Assembly (NCBI GenBank): GCA_002308775.1
Contig: DBVT01000002.1
Location: 1,974-29,565, forward strand
DNA from: Mageeibacillus sp. UBA1257
GTDB taxonomy: Bacteria; Bacillota; Clostridia; UBA1212; UBA1257
Direction: 5' to 3'
Length of the DNA stretch: 27,592 bases
Shown in pieces: positions 6,716 through 14,772 of this stretch. The notes below the pieces were generated by a model. That model saw nothing but the letters and a program-made list of their open reading frames with translations, searched no databases and was not told the DNA's origin. A program made the translations under genes and the position numbers. Within the stretch, counting starts at the first letter, position 1. Each line of letters starts with the position of its first letter.

Positions 6716-8344
6716 ATGGCAAATAACGAAACAACAGTCGTTGACAGCATTTTACTGGGAAAAATGCTGAAAAACGGCAGCCTTAACATAAAGAAAAACA
6801 TGTCGATGATCAACGCGCTGAACGTATTCCCCGTTCCGGACGGAGACACCGGCACGAATATGTTTTACACTGTAAAAAGCGGACTTTCCGTAAAAGCCGA
6901 GGACTTCGAAAAGACGGGCGAATATCTGCGCGTTTTCTGCGACAAGGTCCTTTTCTCAGCGAGGGGAAATTCCGGAATTATATTTTCGCAATACCTGTTC
7001 GGCTTCGCGAAAGGCGCGAGAGAAACTGTCTCGTTTGATGTGGAATCTTTCAAAAAAGCGCTTGAAGAAGGAGTCAAAGCGGCTTACGAGTCAGTCATAG
7101 ATCCGACTGAAGGCACTATGCTGACCGTTATAAGAGAAGCGGCGGAGTTTGCATCAGTCAGAGAGTACGCGACTTTTGAGGATTTCTTCGAGGCGTATAT
7201 CGCCAAAATGAAGAAGACGCTTGAGATGACGCCCGATCTGCTTCCTTGCCTGCGTGAAGCGGGAGTCGTGGACAGCGGAGGCGCGGGTATCGTGTTTTTC
7301 GCGGAAGGAATGTACGGAGCTCTTACGGGAAATATGATCGACGATGAAGACGTTGCGGTCCAGACGGAAGAAAAACAGATCTTCACGGACGACGAGGACC
7401 TTCTGAAATACGGCTACTGCACAGATTTCCTGATAAAATTGAACAAAAACATGCGCGAAGACGGCAAATTCAGCCTGGGAGCCGTCACAGACTGGCTGCA
7501 GCAAAACGGTGAATCCGTGGTCGCTTTCAGGAACGACGACTGCGTAAAGATCCACGTTCACACGAAAAAACCGGGAGATATTTTAAATTACGCACAGCAG
7601 TTCGGCGAATTTCTCGCGCTTAAAATAGAAAACATGTCTGTCCAGAGCAGCTCCGCTCCGTTGGCGCCCATAACAAAGAAAAAGGCTGTCGCGGTGGTCG
7701 CGGTGGCAAACGGCAACGGACTGATCGACTATATGAAATCATCAGGCGCCGATGTGATAATAAACGGCGGACAGACTAACAATCCGTCGGTGGAATCTTT
7801 TATAGACGCGTATGAATGTCTGAACGCCGAAACCATCATCTGCCTGCCGGACAACGGAAACTCGATAATGGCGGCAAACCAGTCGGCGGAAGCGTACAAG
7901 GACGCGAATGTCGTCGTGATACCTTCAAAAACAGTTGCCGAGGGGATCGCAGCTCTTTCAATTATGAATCCTGCTGATTCAGCGGAAAATATTATTTCCG
8001 ATATGAAATACGCGTGCAATAATGTATCCACTCTGTTCGTCACAAAGGCAACGAGAGACTGTATGATAAACGGTTTTACGATAAGCAAGAACGACTATAT
8101 CGGCCTCTGCGGTGATGATATCCTGGCTGTCGAAAGCGATCCCGGATCAGTCGCTTTCGAAACAGTAAAACGAATCAACGAAAACGACGACAAACAGGTC
8201 GTGACTATATATTACGGCAGTAATATAGACGAGTCTTCAGCCGAAGAACTGTCGGAAAAAATAACAGAAGAATATCCTTTCATCGAAACGGGCGTCGTTT
8301 GCGGAGGCCAGGACGTTTACGATTATATGATATCTGTCGAATGA
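6716..8344 (+). CDS. fakA: Fatty acid kinase catalytic subunit FakA (DAK2/YloV family)
   Basis: Cytoplasmic kinase that phosphorylates a FakB-bound fatty acid to acyl-phosphate. At 542 aa it matches the usual YloV/FakA length. The N-terminal DhaL/DAK2 ATP-binding domain (about 1-205) has the metal-binding VPDGDTGTNM (Asp42, Asp44), the glycine-rich SARGNSGIIF (81-90) and a VVDSGGAGI loop near 185-195. The middle domain contains KIHVHTKKPGD, and the C-terminal domain (about 310-542) is the family's FakB-interaction and product region. It lies directly after two fakB-like genes, which makes FakA a better call than dihydroxyacetone kinase. GGAGTAATATCTTA precedes the ATG. The acyl-phosphate made can feed PlsY or be swapped to ACP by a PlsX-type enzyme. 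Confidence 0.93.
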   Translation: MANNETTVVDSILLGKMLKNGSLNIKKNMSMINALNVFPVPDGDTGTNMFYTVKSGLSVKAEDFEKTGEYLRVFCDKVLFSARGNSGIIFSQYLFGFAKGARETVSFDVESFKKALEEGVKAAYESVIDPTEGTMLTVIREAAEFASVREYATFEDFFEAYIAKMKKTLEMTPDLLPCLREAGVVDSGGAGIVFFAEGMYGALTGNMIDDEDVAVQTEEKQIFTDDEDLLKYGYCTDFLIKLNKNMREDGKFSLGAVTDWLQQNGESVVAFRNDDCVKIHVHTKKPGDILNYAQQFGEFLALKIENMSVQSSSAPLAPITKKKAVAVVAVANGNGLIDYMKSSGADVIINGGQTNNPSVESFIDAYECLNAETIICLPDNGNSIMAANQSAEAYKDANVVVIPSKTVAEGIAALSIMNPADSAENIISDMKYACNNVSTLFVTKATRDCMINGFTISKNDYIGLCGDDILAVESDPGSVAFETVKRINENDDKQVVTIYYGSNIDESSAEELSEKITEEYPFIETGVVCGGQDVYDYMISVE

Positions 8345-8358
8345 GCGGGGTGTAAAAA

Positions 8359-9366
8359 GTGACTGACAAAATGCCGGAAAAATACATTCTGCCTGACGTT
8401 ACCGTGCCCGAACCATTTTCAGAGGAAGAGTACGAAGAGGGAATGAAGACCACGGAGGCTTTCCTCTCCGGCGTTTCATCGCGCGAATATTTTAAATCCT
8501 TTGACGGCGGAGAGATCTCATATATGCGCTACAAGGCGGCCGATCCGAAGGCCAACATTGTGATCTCGATCGGTTTTACGGAGTTCGCCGAAAAGTACAC
8601 GGAACTCGCCTATTACCTGGTAAAATCGAATTTCAACGTCTTTACGATCGAACACAGGGGCCACGGATACTCCCAAAGGGGCTTTTCAGCGCCTCAGACG
8701 ACCCATATAGACTCTTTCGACACTTACGTGAATGATTTTACATTCTTTTTGCGAAACGTCGTATTCGGCCTCTCAGGGGCTCTGAAAACGTATCTGGTCT
8801 GTCACTCGATGGGCTGCACGATCGCTGCTCTTGCGCTTGCGGAAAATGATTTTTCGAGTAATATTTCAGGCGCGGTTTTTGCTTCCCCGATGGTGTCCCT
8901 CGCTCCAAAAGGCGTCACTGAATGCATTCTTCTTTCAGTCGTAAAAAGATCGATCAGGCGCGACGGCCGCGAGGCGGTTTTCAAATACGCTCCGACTTTC
9001 AGCCCGGATGCTGATTTTAAGAAATCGGGAGACACAAGTTTCGCGAGATTCAGAAGAAACCTTTCCCTTCGCGCGGACAACGAAAAATATCAGGGTTCAA
9101 GTTATACGAATTCCTGGCTGTACGAATCGATAAAAGCCTCAAAATCACTCATTTCAAAGGCGTCTTCGATAAACATCCCCTGCCTTGTCCTGACGGGTGA
9201 AAACGACACCGCGATAAAACGTCCTTTCCAGGAAAACTTCGCTTCAGCTATCCCCTCCTGCGATTATTACTGCGTGAGCGGCGCGAAGCATTCTCTTTTT
9301 ACCTCCGAGCATGATAAACTGCGCGAAGTCCTGACAGTCATCTACGGTTTCATCGAAAGCCACTGA
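8359..9366 (+). CDS. Alpha/beta hydrolase, lysophospholipase/monoacylglycerol-lipase-like
   Basis: Soluble serine hydrolase of the Hydrolase_4 (lysophospholipase L2/monoglyceride lipase) type, 335 aa with no signal peptide. The EHRGHGYSQRG segment (99-108) is a hallmark of this group. The nucleophile is Ser150 in CHSMGC, where Cys replaces the first Gly of GxSxG. Asp283 (GENDTAIKRP) and His311 (AKHSLF) complete the triad. A GTG start at 8359 is chosen because GGGGTG lies about six bases upstream, whereas the in-frame ATG at 8371 has no ribosome site. The gene follows fakA by 14 nt, so it is probably the last gene of the operon. Release of fatty acids from lysolipids for the Fak system is an attractive inference, not shown. 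Confidence 0.85.
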   Translation: MTDKMPEKYILPDVTVPEPFSEEEYEEGMKTTEAFLSGVSSREYFKSFDGGEISYMRYKAADPKANIVISIGFTEFAEKYTELAYYLVKSNFNVFTIEHRGHGYSQRGFSAPQTTHIDSFDTYVNDFTFFLRNVVFGLSGALKTYLVCHSMGCTIAALALAENDFSSNISGAVFASPMVSLAPKGVTECILLSVVKRSIRRDGREAVFKYAPTFSPDADFKKSGDTSFARFRRNLSLRADNEKYQGSSYTNSWLYESIKASKSLISKASSINIPCLVLTGENDTAIKRPFQENFASAIPSCDYYCVSGAKHSLFTSEHDKLREVLTVIYGFIESH

Positions 9367-9454
9367 CTTAAATAATTATATATAATCGCGAATATTTTTG
9401 TGTTTTTTCTTTCTGAGATATATTCAAGACTTATCTTTTCTCTGAAAAGTTCCC

Positions 9455-9484
9455 TTGTATCGGGAGTCTCTTTTATGTTATACT
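9455..9484 (+). promoter_or_regulatory. Promoter of the glycosyltransferase gene
   Basis: TTGTAT (9455-9460), an 18-nt spacer and TATACT (9479-9484) with an extended -10 TG (9476-9477). The transcript would start about 25 nt upstream of the GTGGAGG site. The rest of the 9367-9514 gap is AT-rich and holds no convincing terminator for the upstream operon. Confidence 0.7.
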
Positions 9485-9514
9485 TTAAAAGTTATATATT
9501 TCCGTGGAGGAATT

Positions 9515-10525
9515 ATGAAAATAACGGTGCTCATTCCGGCATATATGCCTGATAAAACGTTAATAGATCTTGCGAAGGAACTCAGCGGCAAAGGTTTTTC
9601 CATACTCGTTGTGGATGACGGCAGCGGGGCTGATTTTGACGGTATTTTCCGCGAGACAAAGGAATTTGCGGAACTTGTCAGGCTTGAAAAAAACGGAGGA
9701 AAGGGCGCCGCGCTCAAGACGGGTTTTTCCAAACTTCCGGAACTGTTCCCCGATTCAGAGGCTGTCATCACCGCGGATGCAGACGGACAGCACAGCGTGA
9801 ACGATATTTGCAGAGTGGCACAGGAACTCGAAAAAGGCGCGTCATGTGTCATTACAGAGCGAAATCTGGGTAAAAACATCCCTGCGCGTTCCAAATTCGG
9901 CAACGACCTTTCGAGATTCGTCTACACCGCTACGACGGGGCGCTACCTGTACGACACACAGTCAGGGCTTCGCGGATTCGCGATCGAGCACTGCGACTGG
10001 TTGTCTAAAGTCGGCGGCAACAAATACGACTATGAAATGAGCGTCCTTTTGCACATCGACAAAATGAACCTCCCGATAACGACAATGCCGATCGATACTA
10101 TATACATAAACAAAAACGAGTCGTCTCATTTTAATCCGGTTAAAGACACCCTCAGGATCTACGGACGTTTTATGAGGACTCTGCTCTTCTCCCTGATCGC
10201 GAATATTCTGAACCATATTGCCGTCATTGTTTCCCTTGTCGTTTTCGGCGAGAAATATATCATGCCCGTCATTCTGATCTCCGGCGTGTTTTTCACGGCG
10301 CTTTCGATAACTTTGAATAAATGCATCGCGTTCAAAAAAATGAGCGCTTCCATTATATTAAAAATGGCTGCGCTTTCACTTCTTCGTATATGTATTTCAG
10401 CGGGTCTTTGCGCTCTGGGAAAACTCATCGGGCTCCCCTACATCGCGTCCTATATCATTTCACTGATCCTGCATCCGCCTATCCAGTTCCTTATCCCTTA
10501 CTGGCTCTCGCGAGCGAAAAACTGA
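9515..10525 (+). CDS. GT2 glycosyltransferase fused to a GtrA-like membrane domain
   Basis: Two-domain protein of 336 aa. Residues 1-215 form a dolichol-phosphate-mannose-synthase-like GT2 domain: VLIPAY at the N-terminus, VDDGS (33-37), NGGKGAALKTG, the metal-binding DADGQH (88-93) and DTQSGLRGF (147-155). Residues about 225-336 form four hydrophobic helices of the GtrA type, which in other systems move polyprenyl-phosphate sugars across the membrane. Likely role: making and perhaps flipping a polyprenyl-phosphate-linked sugar for envelope glycans. The ATG at 9515 is chosen because GTGGAGG ends 4 nt before it; a longer frame from 9455 starts inside the promoter. The 3' end overlaps the convergent plsX-like gene by 28 bases. 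Confidence 0.9.
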   Translation: MKITVLIPAYMPDKTLIDLAKELSGKGFSILVVDDGSGADFDGIFRETKEFAELVRLEKNGGKGAALKTGFSKLPELFPDSEAVITADADGQHSVNDICRVAQELEKGASCVITERNLGKNIPARSKFGNDLSRFVYTATTGRYLYDTQSGLRGFAIEHCDWLSKVGGNKYDYEMSVLLHIDKMNLPITTMPIDTIYINKNESSHFNPVKDTLRIYGRFMRTLLFSLIANILNHIAVIVSLVVFGEKYIMPVILISGVFFTALSITLNKCIAFKKMSASIILKMAALSLLRICISAGLCALGKLIGLPYIASYIISLILHPPIQFLIPYWLSRAKN

Positions 10526-11487
10526 TTTTTACCCAGTATTTGTAAAATGCATGAGCAAACGGTGTCTGAGCTTGCGGCTCCGTGGCCTTTTACGATGACC
10601 TTTTTCGTGCCGAGGAAGATCGCGCCGCCTTTTGAATTGAACTCGTGCGTGCGGATTATTTCCTCTTTTATTTTCGCCAGAACTTCTTTAGTGTGTTCGT
10701 CAGTCTCGCACGAAGTCAGCTTTTCGATTCGTCCGAGAATATTATTTCCCGTCATCTCCGTATTTTTGAGTAAAATATTTCCCGCAAATCCGTCGCTCAC
10801 TATGACGTCGGCCTCTCCCGTGTACAATGCGTCAGGCTCCACATTTCCGACAAAATTGATGTTCTCCTTTGACAGCAGTTCAAACGCGTCCTTAGTAAGC
10901 AGGTTGCCCTTGTGGTTTTCCCTTCCGACCGAAAGCAGCGCGACCGCGGGATCTTTTACATTGTATACTTCCCTCATATGATTGCTCGCGAGCTTTGCGA
11001 ATGTTACGAGCTCGTCAGGTTTGCAGTCCATATTCGAACCGCAGTCCGCAAGGCAGATGAACTTTCCGTCGCTCGTCGGAAGGAGTGACGCAAGAGAAGG
11101 TTTTTTGAGTCCTTCTTTCAGTCCCAGGATGAATATCGATCCGACCAAAAGGGCTCCCGTACTGCCGCAGGAGACCATTCCGCAAAGATCCTCTCTCGTC
11201 TTCAATGCTCTGAGAGCCTCTGCCATGGAAGTTCCTTCGCCGCCCTTTACGATCGTTACAGGGCTGTCATCGTTCGTTATTTTTCTCGGGGCGTGTAAAA
11301 ATTCCAGCCTTTCCGAATCGATACTGTATTTGTTTCCGAGACTTTCAAACAGCTGTTTTGCCTCCGCTTCGTCTCCGGAAACGATTATTGTTATGTCCTT
11401 TTCACACATAAGAGCTTTTGCGACGCCCTCCGCTGCTTCGCTCGCGCCTTTATCCGCTCCGTACAGATCGACGATTATTTTTTTCAT
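10498..11487 (-). CDS. plsX: PlsX-like phosphate acyltransferase, divergent
   Basis: Family enzyme converts acyl-ACP and phosphate to acyl-phosphate and back at the membrane surface, feeding PlsY in phospholipid synthesis. The length (329 aa) and overall pattern fit PlsX: an N-terminal IIVDLYGAD in place of the usual VDAMGGD, the GxGTSMAEALRALK region, CGSTGALLVGSIF, SLASLLPTSDGKFICLADCGSN (in two parts), the LASNHMREVY and LLSVGREN segments, and DVIVSDGFAGNILLKNTE near the C-terminus. The N-terminal motif change is unusual, so it may be a specialised paralogue; the symbol denotes the family. Its ATG overlaps the stop of the upstream plsC-like gene (ATGA), indicating translational coupling. 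The 3' end overlaps the convergent glycosyltransferase gene. Confidence 0.85.
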   Translation of the reverse strand: MKKIIVDLYGADKGASEAAEGVAKALMCEKDITIIVSGDEAEAKQLFESLGNKYSIDSERLEFLHAPRKITNDDSPVTIVKGGEGTSMAEALRALKTREDLCGMVSCGSTGALLVGSIFILGLKEGLKKPSLASLLPTSDGKFICLADCGSNMDCKPDELVTFAKLASNHMREVYNVKDPAVALLSVGRENHKGNLLTKDAFELLSKENINFVGNVEPDALYTGEADVIVSDGFAGNILLKNTEMTGNNILGRIEKLTSCETDEHTKEVLAKIKEEIIRTHEFNSKGGAIFLGTKKVIVKGHGAASSDTVCSCILQILGKNQFFARESQ

Positions 11488-12134
11488 TTTTCTTTGCTTT
11501 CCTTTCCGGATATGTTATCGAAAACGTCCTTGCATTCGACCATTTTCTGCCTGATATTTTCCGTAAAAATGTTTAGATCGGCATTTGACGGTCTCTTTCC
11601 CAGAGACACATCTTTAGGGTAAATCGGACCTCCGATCACGACTGTTTTTCTGTGTTTTTTACCTTCCTTCGGACTTATATACATCGGTATCACCGGAACA
11701 TCAGCCTTAAAAGCCATCAGTGAGGCGCCTGATTTTATCGAGTCCACGTCATCCGAATGCACGATCGTGCCCTGGGGAAATATTCCCAGCATGTACCCTT
11801 CTTTTAAAATGGCGATGCACTTTTTCACACTCTCGAGATCGAATATCCCGCGGTCTACGGGAATGCAGCCCATACCCTTCAAAAAAATCCTTCTGCCTCG
11901 AACGTTCATGACCTCTTTTGAAACCATAAAATGGACTCTTCTCGTCGGAAAAGACGCTCCGACCGTATGCGGATCTGCAAGTCCGGTGTGGTTCGCGACG
12001 ATTATCGCGGGGCCTTTGATTTTGCGGTATTCATCCGTTTTTACGACTTTGACGCCCGGAATGACCCTGAACACCCAATATGTGATCCTGCCGACGTCCA
12101 TCGGGAGTTTTTTTATGTTAAATATCCTGCCCAA
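11484..12134 (-). CDS. PlsC-like 1-acylglycerol-3-phosphate acyltransferase (copy 1)
   Basis: Membrane-associated glycerolipid acyltransferase, 216 aa. The catalytic HX4D box is NHTGLADP (His49, Asp54), followed by a GCIPVDRG block. The third block reads FPQGT, where the usual motif is FPEGT, so the acceptor-binding Glu is Gln. The start assigned here is TTG at 12134, 4 nt after the upstream stop, with AAAGAG as a weak ribosome site; an in-frame ATG at 12101 would remove 11 residues and has no ribosome site. Together with its neighbours it would place an acyl chain on lysophosphatidate or a related acceptor. The acyl donor (ACP or CoA) is not readable, but the surrounding ACP domains favour acyl-ACP. 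Confidence 0.85.
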   Translation of the reverse strand: MGRIFNIKKLPMDVGRITYWVFRVIPGVKVVKTDEYRKIKGPAIIVANHTGLADPHTVGASFPTRRVHFMVSKEVMNVRGRRIFLKGMGCIPVDRGIFDLESVKKCIAILKEGYMLGIFPQGTIVHSDDVDSIKSGASLMAFKADVPVIPMYISPKEGKKHRKTVVIGGPIYPKDVSLGKRPSNADLNIFTENIRQKMVECKDVFDNISGKESKEK

Positions 12135-12138
12135 AAAA

Positions 12139-12780
12139 TCACTCTTTCTTTTCGATCAGTTCAGCGAGAGACATTACCTTCTGCTCGAGTTTTTTCGTCA
12201 GAGAGTCGTTTATCTCCCTCTCGTTTGTTCCTTCGGCTTTAAGGTCTTCGACGTGCATCTTTTTGCCTACTACGATGTGCGTCCTTTTAAAAAGGCCGTA
12301 GTTTCCGTCAGTGTAAACCGGTATTACAGGCGCGCCGGACTGCTTCGCGATCATCGTTACGCTCGGCTTAAAAGGAAAATCCTTTCCGTCAACGGGCAGC
12401 CTTCCCGCGGGAAATATCGCCACAGTGCCGCCGTCATCCAGTACCTCCGTCGATTCCGCGATGAATCCGAACTTAAAATTATTTCTGTCGACTTCGATCC
12501 CTCCGATATGATCCAGGAACCAGGAAAATAATTTTCCTTTGTTGTACATGACTTCCGCGATCAGAAATCTGAAGGTCGCAAAAGGAAAAGCCATCATATA
12601 CAGCGGCAGATCGAGCAGTTTTTTGTGGTTTGAGACGAGCATAACGGGTCCTTTGAAAACTTTTGAGCCTTTCGGTCCGTTTTTGTCCTCGTATGTTATC
12701 TTCGGCTTGAAAAATATCATCGCCGGCAGAAAACCCGTTATTTTTACTATTGCGAGCAACCAGCCGTGGAATTTTTTCAT
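12139..12780 (-). CDS. PlsC-like lysophospholipid acyltransferase (copy 2)
   Basis: Second acyltransferase of the PlsC superfamily, 213 aa. One N-terminal hydrophobic segment precedes the catalytic NHKKLLD box (His52, Asp57). A GGIEVDRN block follows, and the third block is FPAGR, with Ala where the family usually has Glu. Sequence similarity to copy 1 is confined to these blocks, so the pair is not a recent duplication. The ATG at 12780 lies 1 nt after the stop of the synthetase-ACP gene, and the next gene starts 4 nt after its own stop, so the genes are tightly coupled. The two copies may acylate different positions or acceptors. Confidence 0.85.
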   Translation of the reverse strand: MKKFHGWLLAIVKITGFLPAMIFFKPKITYEDKNGPKGSKVFKGPVMLVSNHKKLLDLPLYMMAFPFATFRFLIAEVMYNKGKLFSWFLDHIGGIEVDRNNFKFGFIAESTEVLDDGGTVAIFPAGRLPVDGKDFPFKPSVTMIAKQSGAPVIPVYTDGNYGLFKRTHIVVGKKMHVEDLKAEGTNEREINDSLTKKLEQKVMSLAELIEKKE

Positions 12781-12781
12781 G

Positions 12782-14743
12782 TCAAATTTGCTCCTCTATT
12801 TCTTTGCAGAACTCCCTGAGTGTGTACGGACAATGCGTTTCGTCTGTGAAAAGCGTAACTCCCGTCTTGTCGGAAAGTTCAGTCATTATGTAAAAGTAGT
12901 CGAGGGAACTGCCTCCCAGATCAGTCATAACGTTTGCGTCGGGAAGTATTTCCTCTTCCTTTTTACCCAATATTTCCGCGACGGTTTTCTTTACAAGCTT
13001 TGCAAGCTCTGTCGTCTCGTCAAATGATTCAGTCTCTTTTTCTTCGAGATCAAGGTCCTTCTCCGTCAGCAGCCTGATCGATCCGTCGGCGACGCCCTTC
13101 GCGAGATAAGCCCTGCTGATTTTTACAGCCTCCGCAGGAGAGATCAGATCGTAGGTAAAATACGTCCTCGCGGGCCTGAAATTCGGGGAGAGCGATTCAC
13201 TCTGGCGTTTCACTTCTTCAACTGTCTTTTTTACCTGTGCAGGGGAAATATATTTTCTCAGTTCGACTGCGAGGGACGGTCTCTCCTTCCCGTCGACGAA
13301 GTCCTTGAATATGCAGTATCTTTGCATGAAAGGCACTTCAAAATTCTTTTCCAGCACGTCCGGATTGACGTTTTCTCCGTCTGCGCCGATTATAATGTCG
13401 TTTTTCCTGCCGATCACGTAGTAGCCGTGCTCGCGTTTTTCAAATATGTCCTCCGTGCGGATGCTGCCCTGCGTTTTGACCTCGACGCCGTTGATTATCC
13501 TTCTGTCGCAAAGCTGGACGCTTTCGACGGTGAGAACGCCGTCTTCGCCGATGATGTATTTTACGGAGGGGAACGGGTTGCCGACTGAATTTTCGTCCCT
13601 GTTTTTGATGTTTTTCTCGAGACATACAGAGGTAATGCCTGTCTCAGTCATTCCGTAGCCGTTGTGGAGCGGATAACCGAGACTGTTGAAAAATCTTAAA
13701 GTCGAATCCTTGATCGGAGCACCGCCCGTTATGCAGAATTTTATGCTGTTTCCGAGCGTTTTCTTCGTGACGTCCCTGAGTAAAAATCTCGCGAAATATT
13801 CTCCCGCATAAGGGAATATTTTCTGGATCTTTTCCGACAGTTCCAGTCCTTTGTTGAACTTTTTGACTGTTTTTTCTCCCCTTAATTCGACCTGTTTGAG
13901 GATCCTGTTCTCCATTGTCTGCCACAGCAGCGGCACCGCGAAAATGTGCGTTACCCCGTGCTTTCTGACGGTCCTCGTGATCGTGTCGCCCGAATAATTC
14001 TCCAGGAACACCATCGTGCATCCGTAAAACGTAAACCACAGATACACGGCCGAAAATCCGAATATGTGGTAAAAGGGCAAAAACGCCAGTTGTCTGAGCG
14101 CTCCCTTATAGTATCTCGGGATCCTTTTGTTGTTTTTCAGCACGTAATCCGCGTTCAGTATTGAAATGACTGCCTGTTGCCCTTTGAAAACGCAGATCGT
14201 CTCGTTCAAGGACGTCGCGGAAGACGAGAGCGCGTATTCGTTTTCAAATTCTCCGTCGATATCTTTCAGGGCTTTTTCGATCTCTTCCCTGCCGAGATTT
14301 TCTGTTTCTCTTTCAATTGTTTCAAATTCGACATATTCCGCACCAAGGTCGTGGACTTTCGCGCCTATCACGAGCTTTGCGTCTATGGTTTTTATCATAT
14401 CCTTTTTTATTTTTTCCGGATGTCTGCAGTTTACCAGAAACGGTTTGTTTCCCGACATTAAAATGCCCCAAAAAGCGCTCACCCACGACACACAGTTTTC
14501 CGAATCGAGGCCGATGAACTGATGTCTGATATCTGTTTTCGTTCTGATATACCAGGCATACTTTCTGACTTCCGCGTCCATCTCGCCGAACGTGACCTTG
14601 ATGATCTCTCCGCCTTCCGTGTACTGAGCAAAGATCCTTTCGGAGTCTGTTATGATGATCTTGTAAACGGCCTTGAACGACTTGTCGGAGGCAAGCAGTT
14701 TGTCGGATCTTTCCTTTACCAGTTGTCGTTTTGCTCTGTCCAT
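12782..14743 (-). CDS. AMP-dependent acyl synthetase fused to a C-terminal acyl carrier domain
   Basis: Adenylate-forming (ANL family) enzyme of 653 aa whose C-terminal 75 residues are an acyl carrier domain. Synthetase motifs present: GYGMTETG (A5, 362-369), an RTED block whose Asp432 corresponds to the TGD Asp, GRKNDIIIGADGENVNP (445-461) and a catalytic-lysine candidate Lys541 in EAVKISRAYL. The A3 phosphate-binding loop, usually SSGTTGxxK, reads SSSATSLNE (173-180) and lacks its glycines and lysine. The carrier domain has DLGGSSLDYF with Ser613 as likely phosphopantetheine site. A self-loading acyl-ACP synthetase feeding the downstream PlsC and PlsX genes is the simplest reading. It follows tsaD by 29 nt; AAGGAG lies about 15 nt before the ATG. 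Confidence 0.85.
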   Translation of the reverse strand: MDRAKRQLVKERSDKLLASDKSFKAVYKIIITDSERIFAQYTEGGEIIKVTFGEMDAEVRKYAWYIRTKTDIRHQFIGLDSENCVSWVSAFWGILMSGNKPFLVNCRHPEKIKKDMIKTIDAKLVIGAKVHDLGAEYVEFETIERETENLGREEIEKALKDIDGEFENEYALSSSATSLNETICVFKGQQAVISILNADYVLKNNKRIPRYYKGALRQLAFLPFYHIFGFSAVYLWFTFYGCTMVFLENYSGDTITRTVRKHGVTHIFAVPLLWQTMENRILKQVELRGEKTVKKFNKGLELSEKIQKIFPYAGEYFARFLLRDVTKKTLGNSIKFCITGGAPIKDSTLRFFNSLGYPLHNGYGMTETGITSVCLEKNIKNRDENSVGNPFPSVKYIIGEDGVLTVESVQLCDRRIINGVEVKTQGSIRTEDIFEKREHGYYVIGRKNDIIIGADGENVNPDVLEKNFEVPFMQRYCIFKDFVDGKERPSLAVELRKYISPAQVKKTVEEVKRQSESLSPNFRPARTYFTYDLISPAEAVKISRAYLAKGVADGSIRLLTEKDLDLEEKETESFDETTELAKLVKKTVAEILGKKEEEILPDANVMTDLGGSSLDYFYIMTELSDKTGVTLFTDETHCPYTLREFCKEIEEQI

Positions 14744-14772
14744 TTGAGTTTTCGGCTGCTCCTTTTTGTTTT

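Noticed and set aside
9450..9466. TCCC-TTGTAT-CGGGA hairpin as terminator of the fakA operon
   Set aside because: A 4-5 bp stem overlapping the -35 of the next promoter, with no adequate U-tract.
11767..12531. Plus-strand open frame spanning the two plsC genes
   Set aside because: It crosses two conserved minus-strand genes and shows no protein-family signature.
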